From contig CM043966.1 of assembly GCA_014529385.2 (NCBI GenBank), positions 145,068,711-145,132,710 of the forward strand: a stretch of DNA of 64,000 nt, in the 5' to 3' direction. Source of the stretch: Adiantum capillus-veneris. Lineage: Eukaryota > Streptophyta > Polypodiopsida > Polypodiales > Pteridaceae. This document shows positions 33,177-45,247 of the stretch, one piece after another; the stretch's first letter is position 1, and each line of letters opens with the position of its first letter. The translations under genes and the position numbers were made by a program. The notes below the pieces were generated by a model that was not told the DNA's origin, did no database searches, and saw only the letters and a list, made by a program, of their open reading frames with translations.

Positions 33177-33770
33177 ATGGTAGACAGGAAGCTAGCGAAA
33201 CATCAACGAAAGTTCGTCTCTGAAGTGATTGTGAGACACTTCCATTACTCGTCAGAGGCAGAGATTAGGCGTTGTTTAAACCCTGTCGCTCCGGAGCATT
33301 TTTATCAACTTACAGAGACTCTAACCAAGTCTGTGTTTGAGCAGCTCCAGGCAAAGTTTGCACCAGTTATTTTTGACATAGCCCTCTTGACATCAGGTGC
33401 TTTAGTAAACATTGTCAAACAAACCATTGGACAGATCATGAAAACCTTTCAAGAACTGAAAAATCCTGCAATTACTTCCTTGCCAAACATAGGTGAGCGC
33501 ATACATCTTGTGCAACAGCTTTACACGGAGTTCAAGAGCAAGGAAAAGTTAGAAAGAGCTAGGAATTACAGATTTTACCATAGACCAGCTTATAGCAAAT
33601 CTATCAAACTCATAAGTCACTCACAAGCTTTTTGTAATCTCAAAATTATATCAAACTCTTTTCGATTGAGTAATTTCCCAGAACCTTGTTGTAATTTCAA
33701 ACCTACATCGACTTTATGTAATTGCTATTTGACAAGACATTGTCAAAAATTTATATTTGTGTGTGAGTAA
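33177..33770 (+). CDS. Unrecognised ORF inside the hAT element
   Basis: The 197 codons start at ATG 33177 just after an acceptor-like CATACAG, so earlier exons may exist. The first 130 residues look like a soluble helical protein (RKLAKHQRKFVSEVIVRHF, ENIVKQ-like amphipathic stretches, FKSKEKLERARNY); the last 60 are Cys/Asn-rich and may be read-through. It converges with the hAT transposase gene. No family is recognised. It could be element cargo or an accessory protein. Confidence 0.35.
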   Translation: MVDRKLAKHQRKFVSEVIVRHFHYSSEAEIRRCLNPVAPEHFYQLTETLTKSVFEQLQAKFAPVIFDIALLTSGALVNIVKQTIGQIMKTFQELKNPAITSLPNIGERIHLVQQLYTEFKSKEKLERARNYRFYHRPAYSKSIKLISHSQAFCNLKIISNSFRLSNFPEPCCNFKPTSTLCNCYLTRHCQKFIFVCE

Positions 33771-34156
33771 ATATGTGCGTATGAGAGAGAGAAAGAGAGG
33801 TTTTGATGTGAACGACAACGAGATACCACTTTCTTTCATCATATGCAAAAACTTGTTAAATATTACAATGGTACTCTCACAAATCATCTCCATCTTCAAA
33901 AACTGCAACCATATCATCTACTTCGTCCATATCTGAGCATTTTGAAACTATCTCCCATTCCATATCATCTTCATCATCAACTTCTGCAGAAATAGCTTCA
34001 TGCGTTTGGAAGACTCCATATTGCTTTTGAGCGGCTCTAGTTGCAATGTTTTGAGGCTTATAAATAAGTCTCATATTGCAAAAAACATACACCAAATCAA
34101 CAGCCCGTTTAGTATGAAATCTGTTTCGCTTTTTCGTGTGCACAAAGTCGAATGCT

Positions 34157-34159
34157 GAC
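34157..34159 (+). repeat. CACTA target-site duplication
   Basis: GAC here and GAC at 41822-41824 flank the CACTA termini; 3-bp duplications are standard for this superfamily. Confidence 0.9.
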
Positions 34160-34184
34160 CACTACAAGAGGTTATGTGCTCTTG

Positions 34185-34440
34185 TGACGCTCTTAGCGAC
34201 GGAAATACACTGGGTTTTTATAACCCCCGGCGTCGCTATAAGCGTCGCTAAAAGCGTCGCTACGAGAGCGTCGCTATATGCGTCGCTATAGGCGTCGCTA
34301 TAGGCGTCGATATAGGCGTCGCTATATAGCGACGCTTATAGCGACGCTTATAGCGACGCTCTCACAGAAGAGTATAGCGACGCATATAGCGACGCTACAG
34401 AGCCATAAATAGCGACGCTTATAGCGACGCCTGAGAGAAT
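34185..34440. promoter_or_regulatory. CACTA subterminal repeat array, left
   Basis: About sixteen copies of GCGTCGCTA or its complement TAGCGACGC are present. The plus orientation dominates before 34325 and the minus orientation after it, so the array folds back on itself. En/Spm transposases bind comparable subterminal motifs. Confidence 0.8.
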
Positions 34441-34795
34441 ATTTTTTTGGTGGCAGGGCATTGAATGCCCTGCCACCCATCAACCATATTGTACTTGATT
34501 CACTTTTTAAAAAAAGTGCAAAGGTAAATAATAGACCCAAAATAGTCACCCACAAGACGCATTGTTTGCAAAATTGACAATTGTACACATCATAGACAAA
34601 CTGAATTGATTGGCAAATGTAATAATGACAATTGTACAACATCATAGGCATAAAGAATTGATTGGCAAAAGGAATTGCGGTGACAAATGTAATAATATAC
34701 ATGGTTCAAAAAGACGTATAAAATCCGTCTCATGATACATAAGCTATGAGAAACCCTAAACTAATGCTATCTAGCTACGGCTAAACTGACGTCGT

Positions 34796-36109
34796 CTAAT
34801 CAGACGTCTCATCGCGTCCAAGCGGCGTATCTGTCGGATTCTGCAAAAAAAGACAATAAGACAGTTTTCAGTAAGTATAAACATATAACGACATTTATAA
34901 AACAATACAAAAAATAAAAAAGAGTAAACCGTAATACTAACCATGCCGCTGCGAGAACTGAGAATGTCCATCAGGGCGTTTAAGCCCTTCCTGCGTGCGT
35001 ACTCGCGCTCGTACGGTGTGGGATCACGTCCTGTCATCGACCACTGTCAAAACATACAAAGATTTCATTATGTTAGAACTAAAAAACTCATAAACCCTAA
35101 ACTATCGAACATGCATAAAGAGCAATGTGAAAAGACTTACAAAATCGGCCTCAAATGATGCCCATCCACCGCTCCCCAAGTGGTGCGAGCTCCCTGCCTC
35201 TACTCGCGCTCTGGCTGCATCTTTTTGTTGCTTCCACTTGTCGGGATTCTCGCGCGCTGCTTTCTTCGCATTCTTCCAATCTTCTTTGGCCAGCCAATCT
35301 GGCCTATTCCACCCATTCTTGATTGCTTTTTGCACTTCGGAACGCTTGTGTTTGCAGTATTCGCGCATTCGAATCTTCATCAGGTCTTCATTGAAGCGCT
35401 GATCCCGTGTTGGAACGGGAAACTCATCATGAAGTATGCTGATGACTCTGTTTTTTAAATCACTTGGTACTTCACTCCATTTGTTTAGTATATAGTGTCT
35501 AAACAGCTGAGAGCAAAGACCACGCATGCGCGAGATCACCTTCTTGCCGTCATCATCCATGATGATGCCGCCGCTGATGTCGACGGAGTAAGGCAAGCCC
35601 TCTGGCCGGTGACGCGTGAACCTGGGTGTCCCGGCAGGGGTCTCTAGCGGCGTGTCGATGGGGGTACGGACGTCAGGTGTCTCCACCGGCGTCTGGGCCC
35701 CGAAGCGAGGAGTGTCGAGTGGGGTGGCTCCTGGCGGAGTAGGTAGAGGTGTGTAGCTTCTAGGAACAGTCAGCCGTGCAAAACCTGGCGTAGACGGCGA
35801 TGCTGTGGCTGGTGTGGGGGCGGGCAAAGAAGGGGAGGGTAAAGAGCCTCGTCGAACACGAGGCGGTGTGGAGGCATCGGTGGCGGAATCCCCACAACAA
35901 CCGCCACCGCCACCACTAGAGCGCCGGTGTCTAGAAGAGTGTGACGCTCGTCTCGTCGACGCCGAAGCTTCGGAGCGCGCCGAATGCTCCGAAAGAGAGG
36001 GAGATGCGGATGGTGTAGGAACGCGCGATGATGCGCCAGAGCGATGACGCTCCACGTACCACTGTCTCTGCTGCGGTGACAAAGAAGAAAGAAACTCCTC
36101 ATCATCCAT
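34796..36109 (-). CDS. CACTA TNP1-like DNA-binding protein
   Basis: The start is ATG at 36109 (MDDEEFLSSLSPQQRQWY). Residues about 25-150 are low-complexity Ser/Pro/Thr-rich with repeated TP dipeptides (TPLDTP, TPVETP). The second half is the plant En/Spm Ptta-type domain: ISRMRGLCSQLFRHYILNKW, DLKNRVISILHDEF, then MREYCKHKRSEVQKAIKNGW and a basic helical segment. A GTAAGT donor near 35141 leads to a short exon (SMTGRDPTPYEREYARRKGL). A second intron and a last exon end at TAG 34796. In En/Spm the equivalent TnpA binds the subterminal repeats. It lies just downstream of TNP2 in the same direction. Confidence 0.8.
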
Positions 36110-36330
36110 ACCTGCATTAAACACACGAATATTTAAACTTAATATTGAATGAATAGAGTAGACAATGACGCAAATACCATTAAATACAATGACGTAATGA
36201 CGCATATAAATACAATGACGCAATGAATCGAGTGGTAGAAGAGGCAAGTCGAAAACTCAGAATTTTCAATCAAAAGAGCTAGAGCTTTTACAGCACGGAG
36301 CAAAATTGTTCAAATACAATATTTGTGGCT

Positions 36331-39300
36331 TTAAGAGATCTCTCTCTCATCCTCGCATAACTCAGCATAACTTCCTATATCTATATAGAGCTCTCCGTTT
36401 AAACACATATCCTCTGTTTCATTTTGTAGCTCCTCTGCATGCACCCCATATAGAGCAGTAGCATCTTGATGCTCGTCTGGCACCACCGCAGCGGCTTCTG
36501 ATTGAGCATCTTCTCTGATCTCCTCCATTGATGTCGTTGTGATTGGCACATGGTAGCCTTCATACGTCCTTGCACTACGAGGGGCTACCTCTATGACGTA
36601 CCACCAGTTTGATGTAGACTTTGTAGGATGAAATACTACCTGCCAGAGCCACATAACTTACATGAGAGCTTTCAAGCACATAACTTGTAAAAGGGGGATG
36701 TTAACTATTTATATACTTACTTGTTCACAATGCTCGGGTAGTACGAAAGTGTCTCTTAGGTCAGTCCATTTCTTAGTAGAATCCACCTCAAGAAAACCAG
36801 ACTCTCCTCTACGCACAGTAGCGTTTCGACCCTCCATGATTATCTTGAACCATTGCACGTCGAACAAGTCGACAAAAAATCCTCTGTAATCGATCCTCAA
36901 AATCTCTTGCAGCGTGCCGAAGTAAGTGAGTTCCGCCACCACGGGATCTGCATCAGAGGAACGTCGTCGACTAGACTGTTCAAATTTTGCCATGATTCCA
37001 CAATCTTGAGTAAAACGCTTTTTGTCGATTCGTTCCACCCTAAAATGTCGACCTTTACACCATGCTGCTGTGTATGACTTATACTACAACGAACAAAGAT
37101 TATGAGTGGCCGTTCAAACGTTTATAAATAAAGTCACTTGCTAGTCGTACATTGCAAACTTACCTTGGTCGCGCAACCCCAAGAGTACTCCCACTCTTCT
37201 TCAGTCACTTCGTCACCGCATTGTTGTGCGCTTTTCAATTGGTTGTGCAACCATCTTAAGCTCATGAAGGTTGGTAGGCTCTCCAGAACCGCTGGATAGT
37301 GCATCGGTGGTCGTCTTCCCCGTCTCCACTCGATTCGTGCCCTTTGTCGCTCTTGCTTTGCATCCTCATATTGTGAAATCCACTTTTGCATCACTGGATT
37401 GTGAAGCATGCAAAATCGGTTGATTTTAGCCTCTAGATCTTCCGTCATCTTCTTCTCAACACCGAGATTGCACATGACAATCCCAGATATGCGCTCATCA
37501 TCTATGGTTCGCCATAGCGTATCCCGGGATTTATCAAATCCGTCTAACCACTCTCCAATGTACACTAGGGACTCTGATACCAACCAACCTTCTGCCATGC
37601 TACCCTCCGGACGTGCCTTTTGACGCACATATCCCTTAAGCGTTTTCATGAAACGCTCTAAGAAGAACATCCATCTGGAATGAACTGTGCCAGCTATTTC
37701 CACCTCATCAACTATGTGAATAAGAAGATGCACCTGAATGGTTAGCATTGTAGTAGGAAAATGTTTCTCAAACATGCACACAAGCTCCGCAGCATTTAGT
37801 TTGGCGAATGGTATGGAGTCTACGTCGATCTCCTTTTGTGAGATCCATTGCACCAGCTTTGCAAGTTTGTAGATTGTGTTACGGATGTCGAGAGACAAAC
37901 ATCCCTCAATGGCAACCGGTAAAATAAACTGTAAAGTATGTGCAGCAATGATATTAAAGTCCACATTTTATGCAATGATATTAAAGTCCACTATGAACGT
38001 ACCTGACACATTTTATGCCAATCGTGTGACTTCAAACCGGTAAGCTTTCCTTCTTTAGTAAAACACGTTCGGAGCGAGTGCATTACGCCAGTGGGGGTCC
38101 GCAAAGATCGAATGGCCTCTTTTACTTTGCGTTCTTGGGCTCCTGTGAAAATCCATGGTGCTTTAGGAAGTTTTATCGATCCATCAGACGCTGTTTGCGG
38201 CCAATATTGCTCCATACGATCCACATTTCTAAGGTCAACTCTGGCTCCCAAAGTATCTTTCTTGCCGGTCAAATGGTCCCATAGTAGATTACCCACATTC
38301 TTGAATATGTGCATTGGATCGAGCAAGTGATTGATCACGAGTCGAGGCCAGTATGGTAACTCGTACCATAGAGATAGTCTCTTCATCCCTGGAGGCAATC
38401 CGTCATCGCACATCTCCTTCTGCTCTAACCATGCTTGTGCAGACATCCTTGGTGGCTCTCTTCCCAAAAAGCCGTCGCGTAACACATGATTCTCCGGAAG
38501 ATACGCTTGATGACCTTCGTAGATTTGCTTCTTCAGTGAGGGTGCCCTACGTGCATTCAGTCTAGGTCCACATGTGACACATGCTCTGTATCCGCTTGTT
38601 TGAAGCCCTGCATGTATACACATGATAATAGATCAACTATGGGGAAAAACAAGATTTACAGTGTCTGAGAGAGGAGTGTCAATAGATCACCTGAGCATTC
38701 TGTTAGCCCGGGATAGTCATGCATGGTCCACATTAGAATACCTCTGATCAAAGCATTCCGTCGTCCTGTGTGTCGGCTCATATCCACCACCTCTATGCCA
38801 ATCCACAATTGTTGTAGCTCTTCCAATAGTGGACGAAGATACACATCCATATTCCCCACTTTATATCGCCCTGGCACAATCAAGCTTAGCCATAGGTGCC
38901 CCTTCTTCGTAGTCAACCACGGGGGAATGTTGTAGTTGACGATGACAACGGGCCATACACTGTAAGATGTTGATCTTTGACCAAATGGATTTACGCCATC
39001 CATAGCCAGGCCTAAGCGCAAATTTCGAGCTTCCCTGGCAAAATCCGACCATGTTCCATCTATATGTTTCCAGGCTGCGCAATCTGCAGGAATTCGTAGC
39101 ACACCATCCGAAGATTTATTCTCCTCATGCCATGATGCTAGGGCGGCCATGGACTTACATTCGAAGAAATGCTTGATGCGAGGAAGCAAAGGAAAATGTC
39201 GCAAAACCTTTTGTGGAATTTTTGTCCCGTGGAGATCTACTCGATATCTTTCGGAATCACATTTCGGACACTTCTCCATGTCTGTGTATTCCCCTCTGAA

Positions 39301-40059
39301 AAGAATGCAGTCATTAGGACAAGCGTGGATAGAATTGTAATCCATCCCCAAGTTTCGCAAAATCTTTCTTGCTTCATCTCGGGAATCTGGCATCACATTG
39401 TCAGCTGGTAGAATGTGCTCTTTCAGCAATCTACACAACATAAAAATATGATACAGTCGTGTAAAAATCTATCAGATCATTATACACCATGAGTTCTATT
39501 AAAGTAAACTAATTGTAATAGATCACCTGAAAAGCGCTGTGACGCTAGTGTCACTCCATCCAAACTTTGCCTGCATGTTGAGAAGAACCAGGAGTGCTTT
39601 CAATCTAGACATACGTGCTCCATTATACAATGATGTATCGGCTTCACTTTTCATATCATCATAGATAAGCCTTTCTGAATCCATGATCGTCTCGATCATT
39701 TCATCAATCTCGGGCTCAAACATTGCCTCGTTGGGAATGTGCTCTGCATGATCATCCCCCGAGCTGTCAGAGGCTACATCTTGTGGCCTCACATATGCTG
39801 CTTGACCAAAGCGCCTGCGAATACGTCTATTGGGTTGCAAGATTGCTGCTTGTTGGCCAGCGTCAGAGTCCGACGAGTTATAATTGGCAACAACTCGATC
39901 TATAATAGATGGATCGAACTCGCCAAATTCACGAACGTGCTGCAAAGAAACACGTCTTGTCCGTCGCACAGCATGCTTGCATTGATTACAAGGACATAAG
40001 ACCCTCGTTGAGAGATAGGTGTTTCGGTTGGACGGTCCCACATCCTCGTCGCTACTCAT
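36331..40059 (-). CDS. CACTA TNP2 transposase, multi-exon
   Basis: This is the catalytic transposase of En/Spm elements. Exon 1 from ATG 40059 encodes a basic Cys motif (CPCNQCKH) and an acidic region. The next exon (39441-38656) has the tnp2 signature ACPNDCILFRGEY with CPKCDSERY, then LRLGLAMDGVNPF, which carries a catalytic Asp. The following exon (38623-37991) continues the core. The exon at 37964-37134 is a DUF4218-like domain (HTLQFILPVAIEGCLS, LLIHIVDEVEIAGTVHSRWM). The exons 37038-36709 and 36654-36331 form a DUF4216-like domain (YRGFFVDLFDVQWFKIIMEG). Exons meet at ordinary GT/AG boundaries and no obvious stop interrupts them, so the gene may be functional. Confidence 0.85.
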
Positions 40060-40121
40060 AATGAGGATAAAAAACTTATAACCTAGACAACAAATTTAAT
40101 ATTCTATTGGCATTCTTCATC

Positions 40122-40175
<54 letters not shown>

Positions 40176-41482
40176 ACCTCACATTCTCTAGTCATGTCCA
40201 ATCCCCGCACACCTCGGTCTAGAGGTGCACGGAGATCAGAACCACCGGGTTATAATCTCGTCTTTATTGGTCAATACCTATATTTGTGGGTACAAGAAAT
40301 CTAGACACCCACGTCTGCATGATACTGCATGTAGTGGACAAAATCCCTTTGCCTCTTCTCTAGCTGTAGCACTTCACTTCATCTTAACATCTTTTCACAG
40401 TAGATCTTTTCACTGTTCGTCTAACTCTAAACCCTAAACCGTAAGTAATTCTTGCGTGGACTCGATCTAACGTAAATAAGCGTAAATCTAAATAAACGTA
40501 AATCTAACTAAAAATAAAGCTAAATCTAATTTAACGTAAGTCTAATGACTAGAGGTTGTCTAGATGGTCATTGTGTCGGGGATGTAGTGACTCTTGCCGC
40601 CCTGAAGATCCACCTTCTTCCCTATCTTCTGAAGACATTTCACCAGTACTTTTGGATCGACGGAGCCCACTATGAGTGAAGGCAGCAATACCCTATATTC
40701 CATTGAGGGCTTTCTTCACCCGCTTCATGCAGGCATCGCAGTCTATGGAGACCCGCATCTAATCTAATATAACATAAATCTAAATCTAGCTTAAATAAAT
40801 GTAAATCTAGTTAAAAATAAACCTAAATCTAATTTAATGTAAGTCTACATATAACCTAATCTTTAACGTCTTTTAAAATAGTTTCCTACGACGTTATAAC
40901 TCTCTTCTTCCTGTGTGTGTGCGCGTGTGTGGATGTGTGTGCCAATAAAAAGAGATAAATGGTATAACCTTTCTATCACCCATGCCAAGTATGATAGATT
41001 GATTATGCCATTTCTCTCTTGAATAATAGGTCTTCAGTTCAACTCCTCGTCGGCTAGATCTTTAGGTCTTTTAATTTTAATTAGTTTCCTACGACGCTCC
41101 CTTAGTTTCTCTTTCTTTCTCTCTCAATGTGTGTGCGTTTTTTTGGATCGTATGCATGTTTTCTTTCTCTTTTCCTCTCTCAATGTGTGCGTTTTTTGTT
41201 TATGCATGTTCTCTCTCTCTTTTCCTCTCTCAATGCGTGCGTTTTTTGTTTATGCATGCTCTCTCTCTCTCTTTTTCTCTCTCAATGTGTGTGTGCATTT
41301 TTTGTTTATGTATGTGTGCGTTTTTGCACTCTCTCTCTCTCTCTCTCTCCCTCTCTCTCAAAAACACTATATGTGTGTGTGTATGTGTGTGTGTGTGAGA
41401 GAGAGCGCGATGGAGAGAGAAAGAGGGGAAGGGAACATGAGAATGAGGAGAGAGAAGGAGCATACCTGGCTCTCCTTCCTCT

Positions 41483-41520
<38 letters not shown>

Positions 41521-41521
41521 G

Positions 41522-41556
<35 letters not shown>

Positions 41557-41640
41557 GGGAGAGCGTTACCTGCTCTTTGCTTGAGGGCGCCGAAAAACTC
41601 AGATCTGAGATCTGAGTTTTTGGGCGCGCTCGGTTATTTT
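40060..41640. other. CACTA 5' region with microsatellites
   Basis: This is leader and intergenic sequence upstream of TNP2. It contains a (CT)n tract at 40126-40173 just before the gene and repeated AAATCTAA/TAAACGTAA phrases (40455-40860). Four units of about 55-60 bp with CTCAATG..GTGCGTTTTTTGTTTATG lie at about 41097-41330, followed by (GT)n at 41488-41515 and (GA)n at 41527-41552. Long ORFs here are only repeat translations. Confidence 0.7.
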
Positions 41641-41644
41641 TTTT

Positions 41645-41800
41645 ACCCCAGTGAGCGTCGCTATGAGCGTCGCTATAAGCGTCGCTATGAGCGTCGCAAA
41701 TTTACAAAGAAATTTGCGACGCTCATAGCGACGCTTATAGCGACGCTCATAGCGACGCCGGGATTTTTTTTTTTGAGCGTCGCTGTGTGAGCGTCGCTAA
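41645..41800. promoter_or_regulatory. CACTA subterminal repeat array, right
   Basis: Ten or so GCGTCGCTAT motifs form a perfect hairpin around the centre GCGTCGCAAATTTAC (41645-41757). It mirrors the left array. Confidence 0.8.
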
Positions 41801-43637
41801 TGTGAAGAGCCTCTTGTAGTGGACCAATTTCGTTCACAACTTCCACTTGATGCAGCTACTGATAAAAATTTAACTGCAATGTGTTGCAACTCCACTTTCT
41901 CTCCACCATACTCCTTCCACCATAAAGGTGCACTTGTTTTGCCAATGGCATCTATATGCCACGGATCCTGAAACATACCAGTTCTGTTGGCATAATCTAC
42001 TCGTTGATGAAAAGCTGTTTTTTCATCTTCGTACCCTAAGAGTTGGGAGCACACTGTTTTGAAGTCGGACATAACTTCTTTGTTGGCAGATTGCTGATGC
42101 ATTTGAAACTTAGGATCAAATACAAAAGCCGCACCATGCAATGGTGTATGCAACTGCACCCAACGCTTGTTAACAATTGTAATCATGGTAGCTTTATCCT
42201 TTGCACCAAAACTGACATTTTCTCTTAGCTTGCGTATAGCCTCTGACATATACCAATAGACCCGACCAAAAATAAAAGAATCTGTGTCAACTACTCTCAA
42301 ATGATCTACAAATGGCTTAGACACAGTTACTATTCTTTCTACATTACGCCAAAAGACTGGCGAGTTCACTATTTGTGCACATCGACCAGCTGCTTCCTGA
42401 TAACTTGGATACTTGCTGAGCCATCCATCCCATCTTCTGTCTGCTAAGGTTTCCATCAATGCAGGCTTCAACTCTTGCAAAGCAACAAGAACATAGTATG
42501 TCGTAGCAAACTTTGTTGCACAAAATATTTGCAGAGCTTTATTTGGTGACTTGGTTCGAAAAAGAGCATACAAAAATTGATGCTCTCTAATGAATTTCAC
42601 CACATGATTTGCATCCAATAAAGTTTTCTTCACACATGCCATTTTACCAATATCTTTTAAAAGAAAATTTAAAGTGTGAGCTGCACATGGTACCCAAGAA
42701 ATCTCTGGATACTTGACTTGAATAGCTCTTCCTGCTCATTTGTAGTTGGCCGCATTATCTGTGACAATAGCAGTCACATTCTTTGGTCCACCTGCCTTTG
42801 CAATTGCATGCTCATACACCCCTGCTAGGTAGATGATAGTCTTCTCTTTCAATGAGCTGTCAATTGCTTCCACGAACATAGCCCCTCTAGGGTTAATAAG
42901 CATTACATTGATTAAAGGTTTTTTCTGACAGTTGGTCCATCCATCCAATGCTATGGTGCATCCATATGCTGGAAACAAACGCTAGGACTGTGCGTTTGAG
43001 AATGGTTCAGTATGTCTTGACTTTATCAAGATATTCCGTTCGCAGCTTGTTATAGTCAGGAAGCACAAATCCTTTTTTTGGTTGTACTCATCAAAGCATC
43101 TTGAAATATTGGATTGCGCATAACATTGAACGATATGCCACAGGCAACAAATGCTTGTGTCCATTTTAAATGCAACTCAAGCAACCATTGTTTACCTAAT
43201 GCTTCAGGCATTGTCTGTCCATTGGATGACGCTCTGCCGGATTTGCTTGTGCTAGGAACTCCTCCTGATGTAGAAGCATGTCCATGAAGAGGGTTCAATT
43301 GAGAACTTTGTTCATTTACTTGAGTGGTACACACCTCTTCTGTTGCCTCATTGCATACAGATGGTTCAATATTCGCATGAATATCTTTAGAAACATCACC
43401 TTTATGTTTAGCTGCAAGAATCAACTTTACTTTGCGAGAATACATGGCAAATTTTTCATGAATATCTTTTGGTGGTGCCCCGCACTTTTCAACATTTCCA
43501 GGGACTTTAAACAAATGCTCTTGAATTCTGGTTGCATTACCACTGAACTCGTGGCCACAAGATTTACATTTAAGTCGAGATGTATTTCTCCCAGCTTTCA
43601 ACTCATGCACATAACTCCACTCTTGTCCTTTCACCAT

Positions 43638-44909
43638 GATGCACAAAAATAGTTTGCTAGTAAAAACAAAGTCAATGATCATTTTCATAATCAAAATCAA
43701 TTAAAACATTAAATTAATTTAACTAACAATGATTGAACGAAAGTAAAATAATTAAAAACAATGATTGAACAAAAATACAATAATAAAAAACAATACCATT
43801 GGATTACATATAAATTGCATCGATTTATCTAAAGTGCAAGCTTGTATCTTTAACACATTACGATAATCAATAATTACAATTAAATCAAGTATTAAAATGA
43901 TTATCATTATAAATTACTATACATACAAGAGGTATAAGTGACATTTTTAAATGTCAAAACGATAATCACTTATAATACTTGATAATTATCGTATCTATGT
44001 AAAGTGCGAACAAAAAGTTCTTACACTAGCTTTACCATAGATTTTTAAGCGATTATCTATCTACAATGTGAGCATATATATGCTCTCACATAGTACGGTA
44101 GATTTTGCAGTCCAAATAAAGATAAGAGAATATCATTATTTTTGGACATGTTTTTCCTAAATTTTTACTCTAGTGAGAGCATAGCAGTGTGAATAGCTCT
44201 ACACAAAACGTAAAAATATAATTTTGTTTCACTATACTCATTTTGAAGTGAGAGAAAATCTCTACACATCAAAATTGAACTTTAAATTACATAAAATTAA
44301 TTTTTATGTAATTATATTTGTAAACTAATTATCTCATGTGAGAGTACACTCTACACACAACGATAATATCTTACTTTTTTTTTATTAGTCACTTTCAAGT
44401 GTCAATTGATTGAACACATTGACAAGTGATTCTTATAATTACAGTTTGTATCAGGTGAGAGATTAAACTCTTCACAAAATACAAACTTTCAACTATTTAC
44501 TAAGTTTTTCAAAACAAATTCATATATTTGAATCACAAAACTTAAAATTCTATTGAATTTTAATTTTTATTGAATTCAAATTGTTTTATTTTTTTACAAA
44601 TTACATTTTTTGATCGTTTGGTGAGAGTACTCACATGGAAAACACTGACTTTGAAAGCTGGTATGAGGCCTTTCGCGTGTTTCTATATATACTAACATAT
44701 TCGATCGTTATAATTTTTGATCAAAAATACTTTCGTTCGAAAATAATTTTGATCAAAAAAATTTTCGATCGAAAAATCAAGAAGTTATACGATTGTCCGT
44801 TTATGCTGATGTGGCACCGTATAATACGGCCGTATAATTTAGATAAACAAATAGTACGCCCATTATTCGCGTATTATACGTCTCCCGAATAACGAATAAT
44901 GCAACTTAG
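43638..44909. other. hAT 5' region and subterminal zone
   Basis: This AT-rich leader of the hAT transposase gene has a short hairpin GTGAGCATATATATGCTCTCAC near 44070 and recurring GTGAGAG/CTCTACACA phrases (44070-44480). The terminal 220 bp carries TCGATCGAAAA and CGTATAAT motifs that mirror the left end. Confidence 0.6.
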
Positions 44910-44917
44910 ATCGGAAC

Positions 44918-45185
44918 TGCTGATAAGGAAGTGTGATTGCAATCAAAGGCAGATTGACTTGCAGTTAGTCTTGCTAGCCCGCTTGCACCTTGTGTAGGAC
45001 GTACTGCTACAAACAGAGGATGCACTAGGAATAAATGGTATTTCTTGTAGCCCTAGGGCCGTGGACTTGGACTGACTGCAGGATACGGTCTTTAAAGTTG
45101 TAATTGCAGGTGTTTGAGTGGATTAGTTTGTGATCCCGAAGTGGCAGAGAGGCCAAGCTATAGAGGTTTTTTGCTCCGTCTTTCT
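44918..45185. repeat. Direct repeat copy 1, right part
   Basis: It continues the repeat cut by the hAT insertion and matches about 47483-47762 (GCTGATAAGGAA onward), except for small indels such as a 10-bp GCACCATGTG present only in copy 2. Confidence 0.8.
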
Positions 45186-45247
45186 TCTGTCATCGTTTTG
45201 GTGCCCCTCACTGAGGATCTTTTGATTCGAGTACCTTCAGTTGGCAA

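Larger units (their letters stand above)
34160..41821 (-). mobile_element. CACTA (En/Spm) transposon, complete
   Basis: The 7662-bp element has perfect 12-bp terminal inverted repeats CACTACAAGAGG and a GAC target duplication. It carries both expected genes, TNP2 and a TNP1-like protein, on the minus strand. Subterminal arrays of a GCGTCGCTATA motif in both orientations (34190-34440 and 41645-41800) are the expected transposase-binding regions. The gene bodies look largely open, so this may be a fairly recent and possibly autonomous copy. Confidence 0.95.
33877..43637 (-). pseudogene. hAT transposase, split by CACTA insertion
   Basis: From the start near 43637 there is a BED-type zinc finger (C-x2-C with a distal HLF/C). 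A DUF659-like catalytic core follows (ALDGWTN and VTDNAANYK carry the first two acidic residues), then VPCAAHTLNFLLKDIGK and the long helical insertion. The C-terminal dimerisation domain (SSGSCERNWS near 41830, continued by HTKKRNRF near 34130) is cut by the CACTA element. Joining the flanks across one GAC copy restores an in-frame run through NWSAFDFVHTKKRNR. Other lesions are independent: TGA within DKVKTY*TI near 43010, TGA after NYK near 42735, and a frameshift at a T-run near 43075. Acidic residues form the tail. The gene was therefore dead from more than the insertion alone. Confidence 0.9.
31552..44909 (-). mobile_element. hAT DNA transposon with nested CACTA element
   Basis: The termini are CTGCATTGCATT at the left and the complement of CTAAGTTGCATT at the right (9 of 12 match), flanked by an 8-bp duplication, the hAT hallmark. 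Both subterminal zones are rich in TTTTCGATCGAAAA-type palindromes (31650-31735 and 44700-44780) and CGTATAA motifs, likely transposase-binding sites. The element encodes a broken hAT transposase on the minus strand and an unknown plus-strand ORF. Without the 7.66 kb CACTA insert it would be about 5.7 kb. Confidence 0.8.

Noticed and set aside
34190-34440. CRISPR-like array
   Set aside because: The repeats are 11-bp motifs in both orientations with 0-10 bp spacing at a transposon end, in a plant genome.
35127-36047. Plus-strand ORFs opposite the TNP1-like gene
   Set aside because: They are antisense to a recognisable En/Spm TNP1-like domain and its Ser/Pro-rich region.
41127-41615. Hydrophobic Leu/Ser/Phe-rich ORFs in three frames
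   Set aside because: All three frames cover CT and GT microsatellites and a short tandem repeat; no codon preference is seen.
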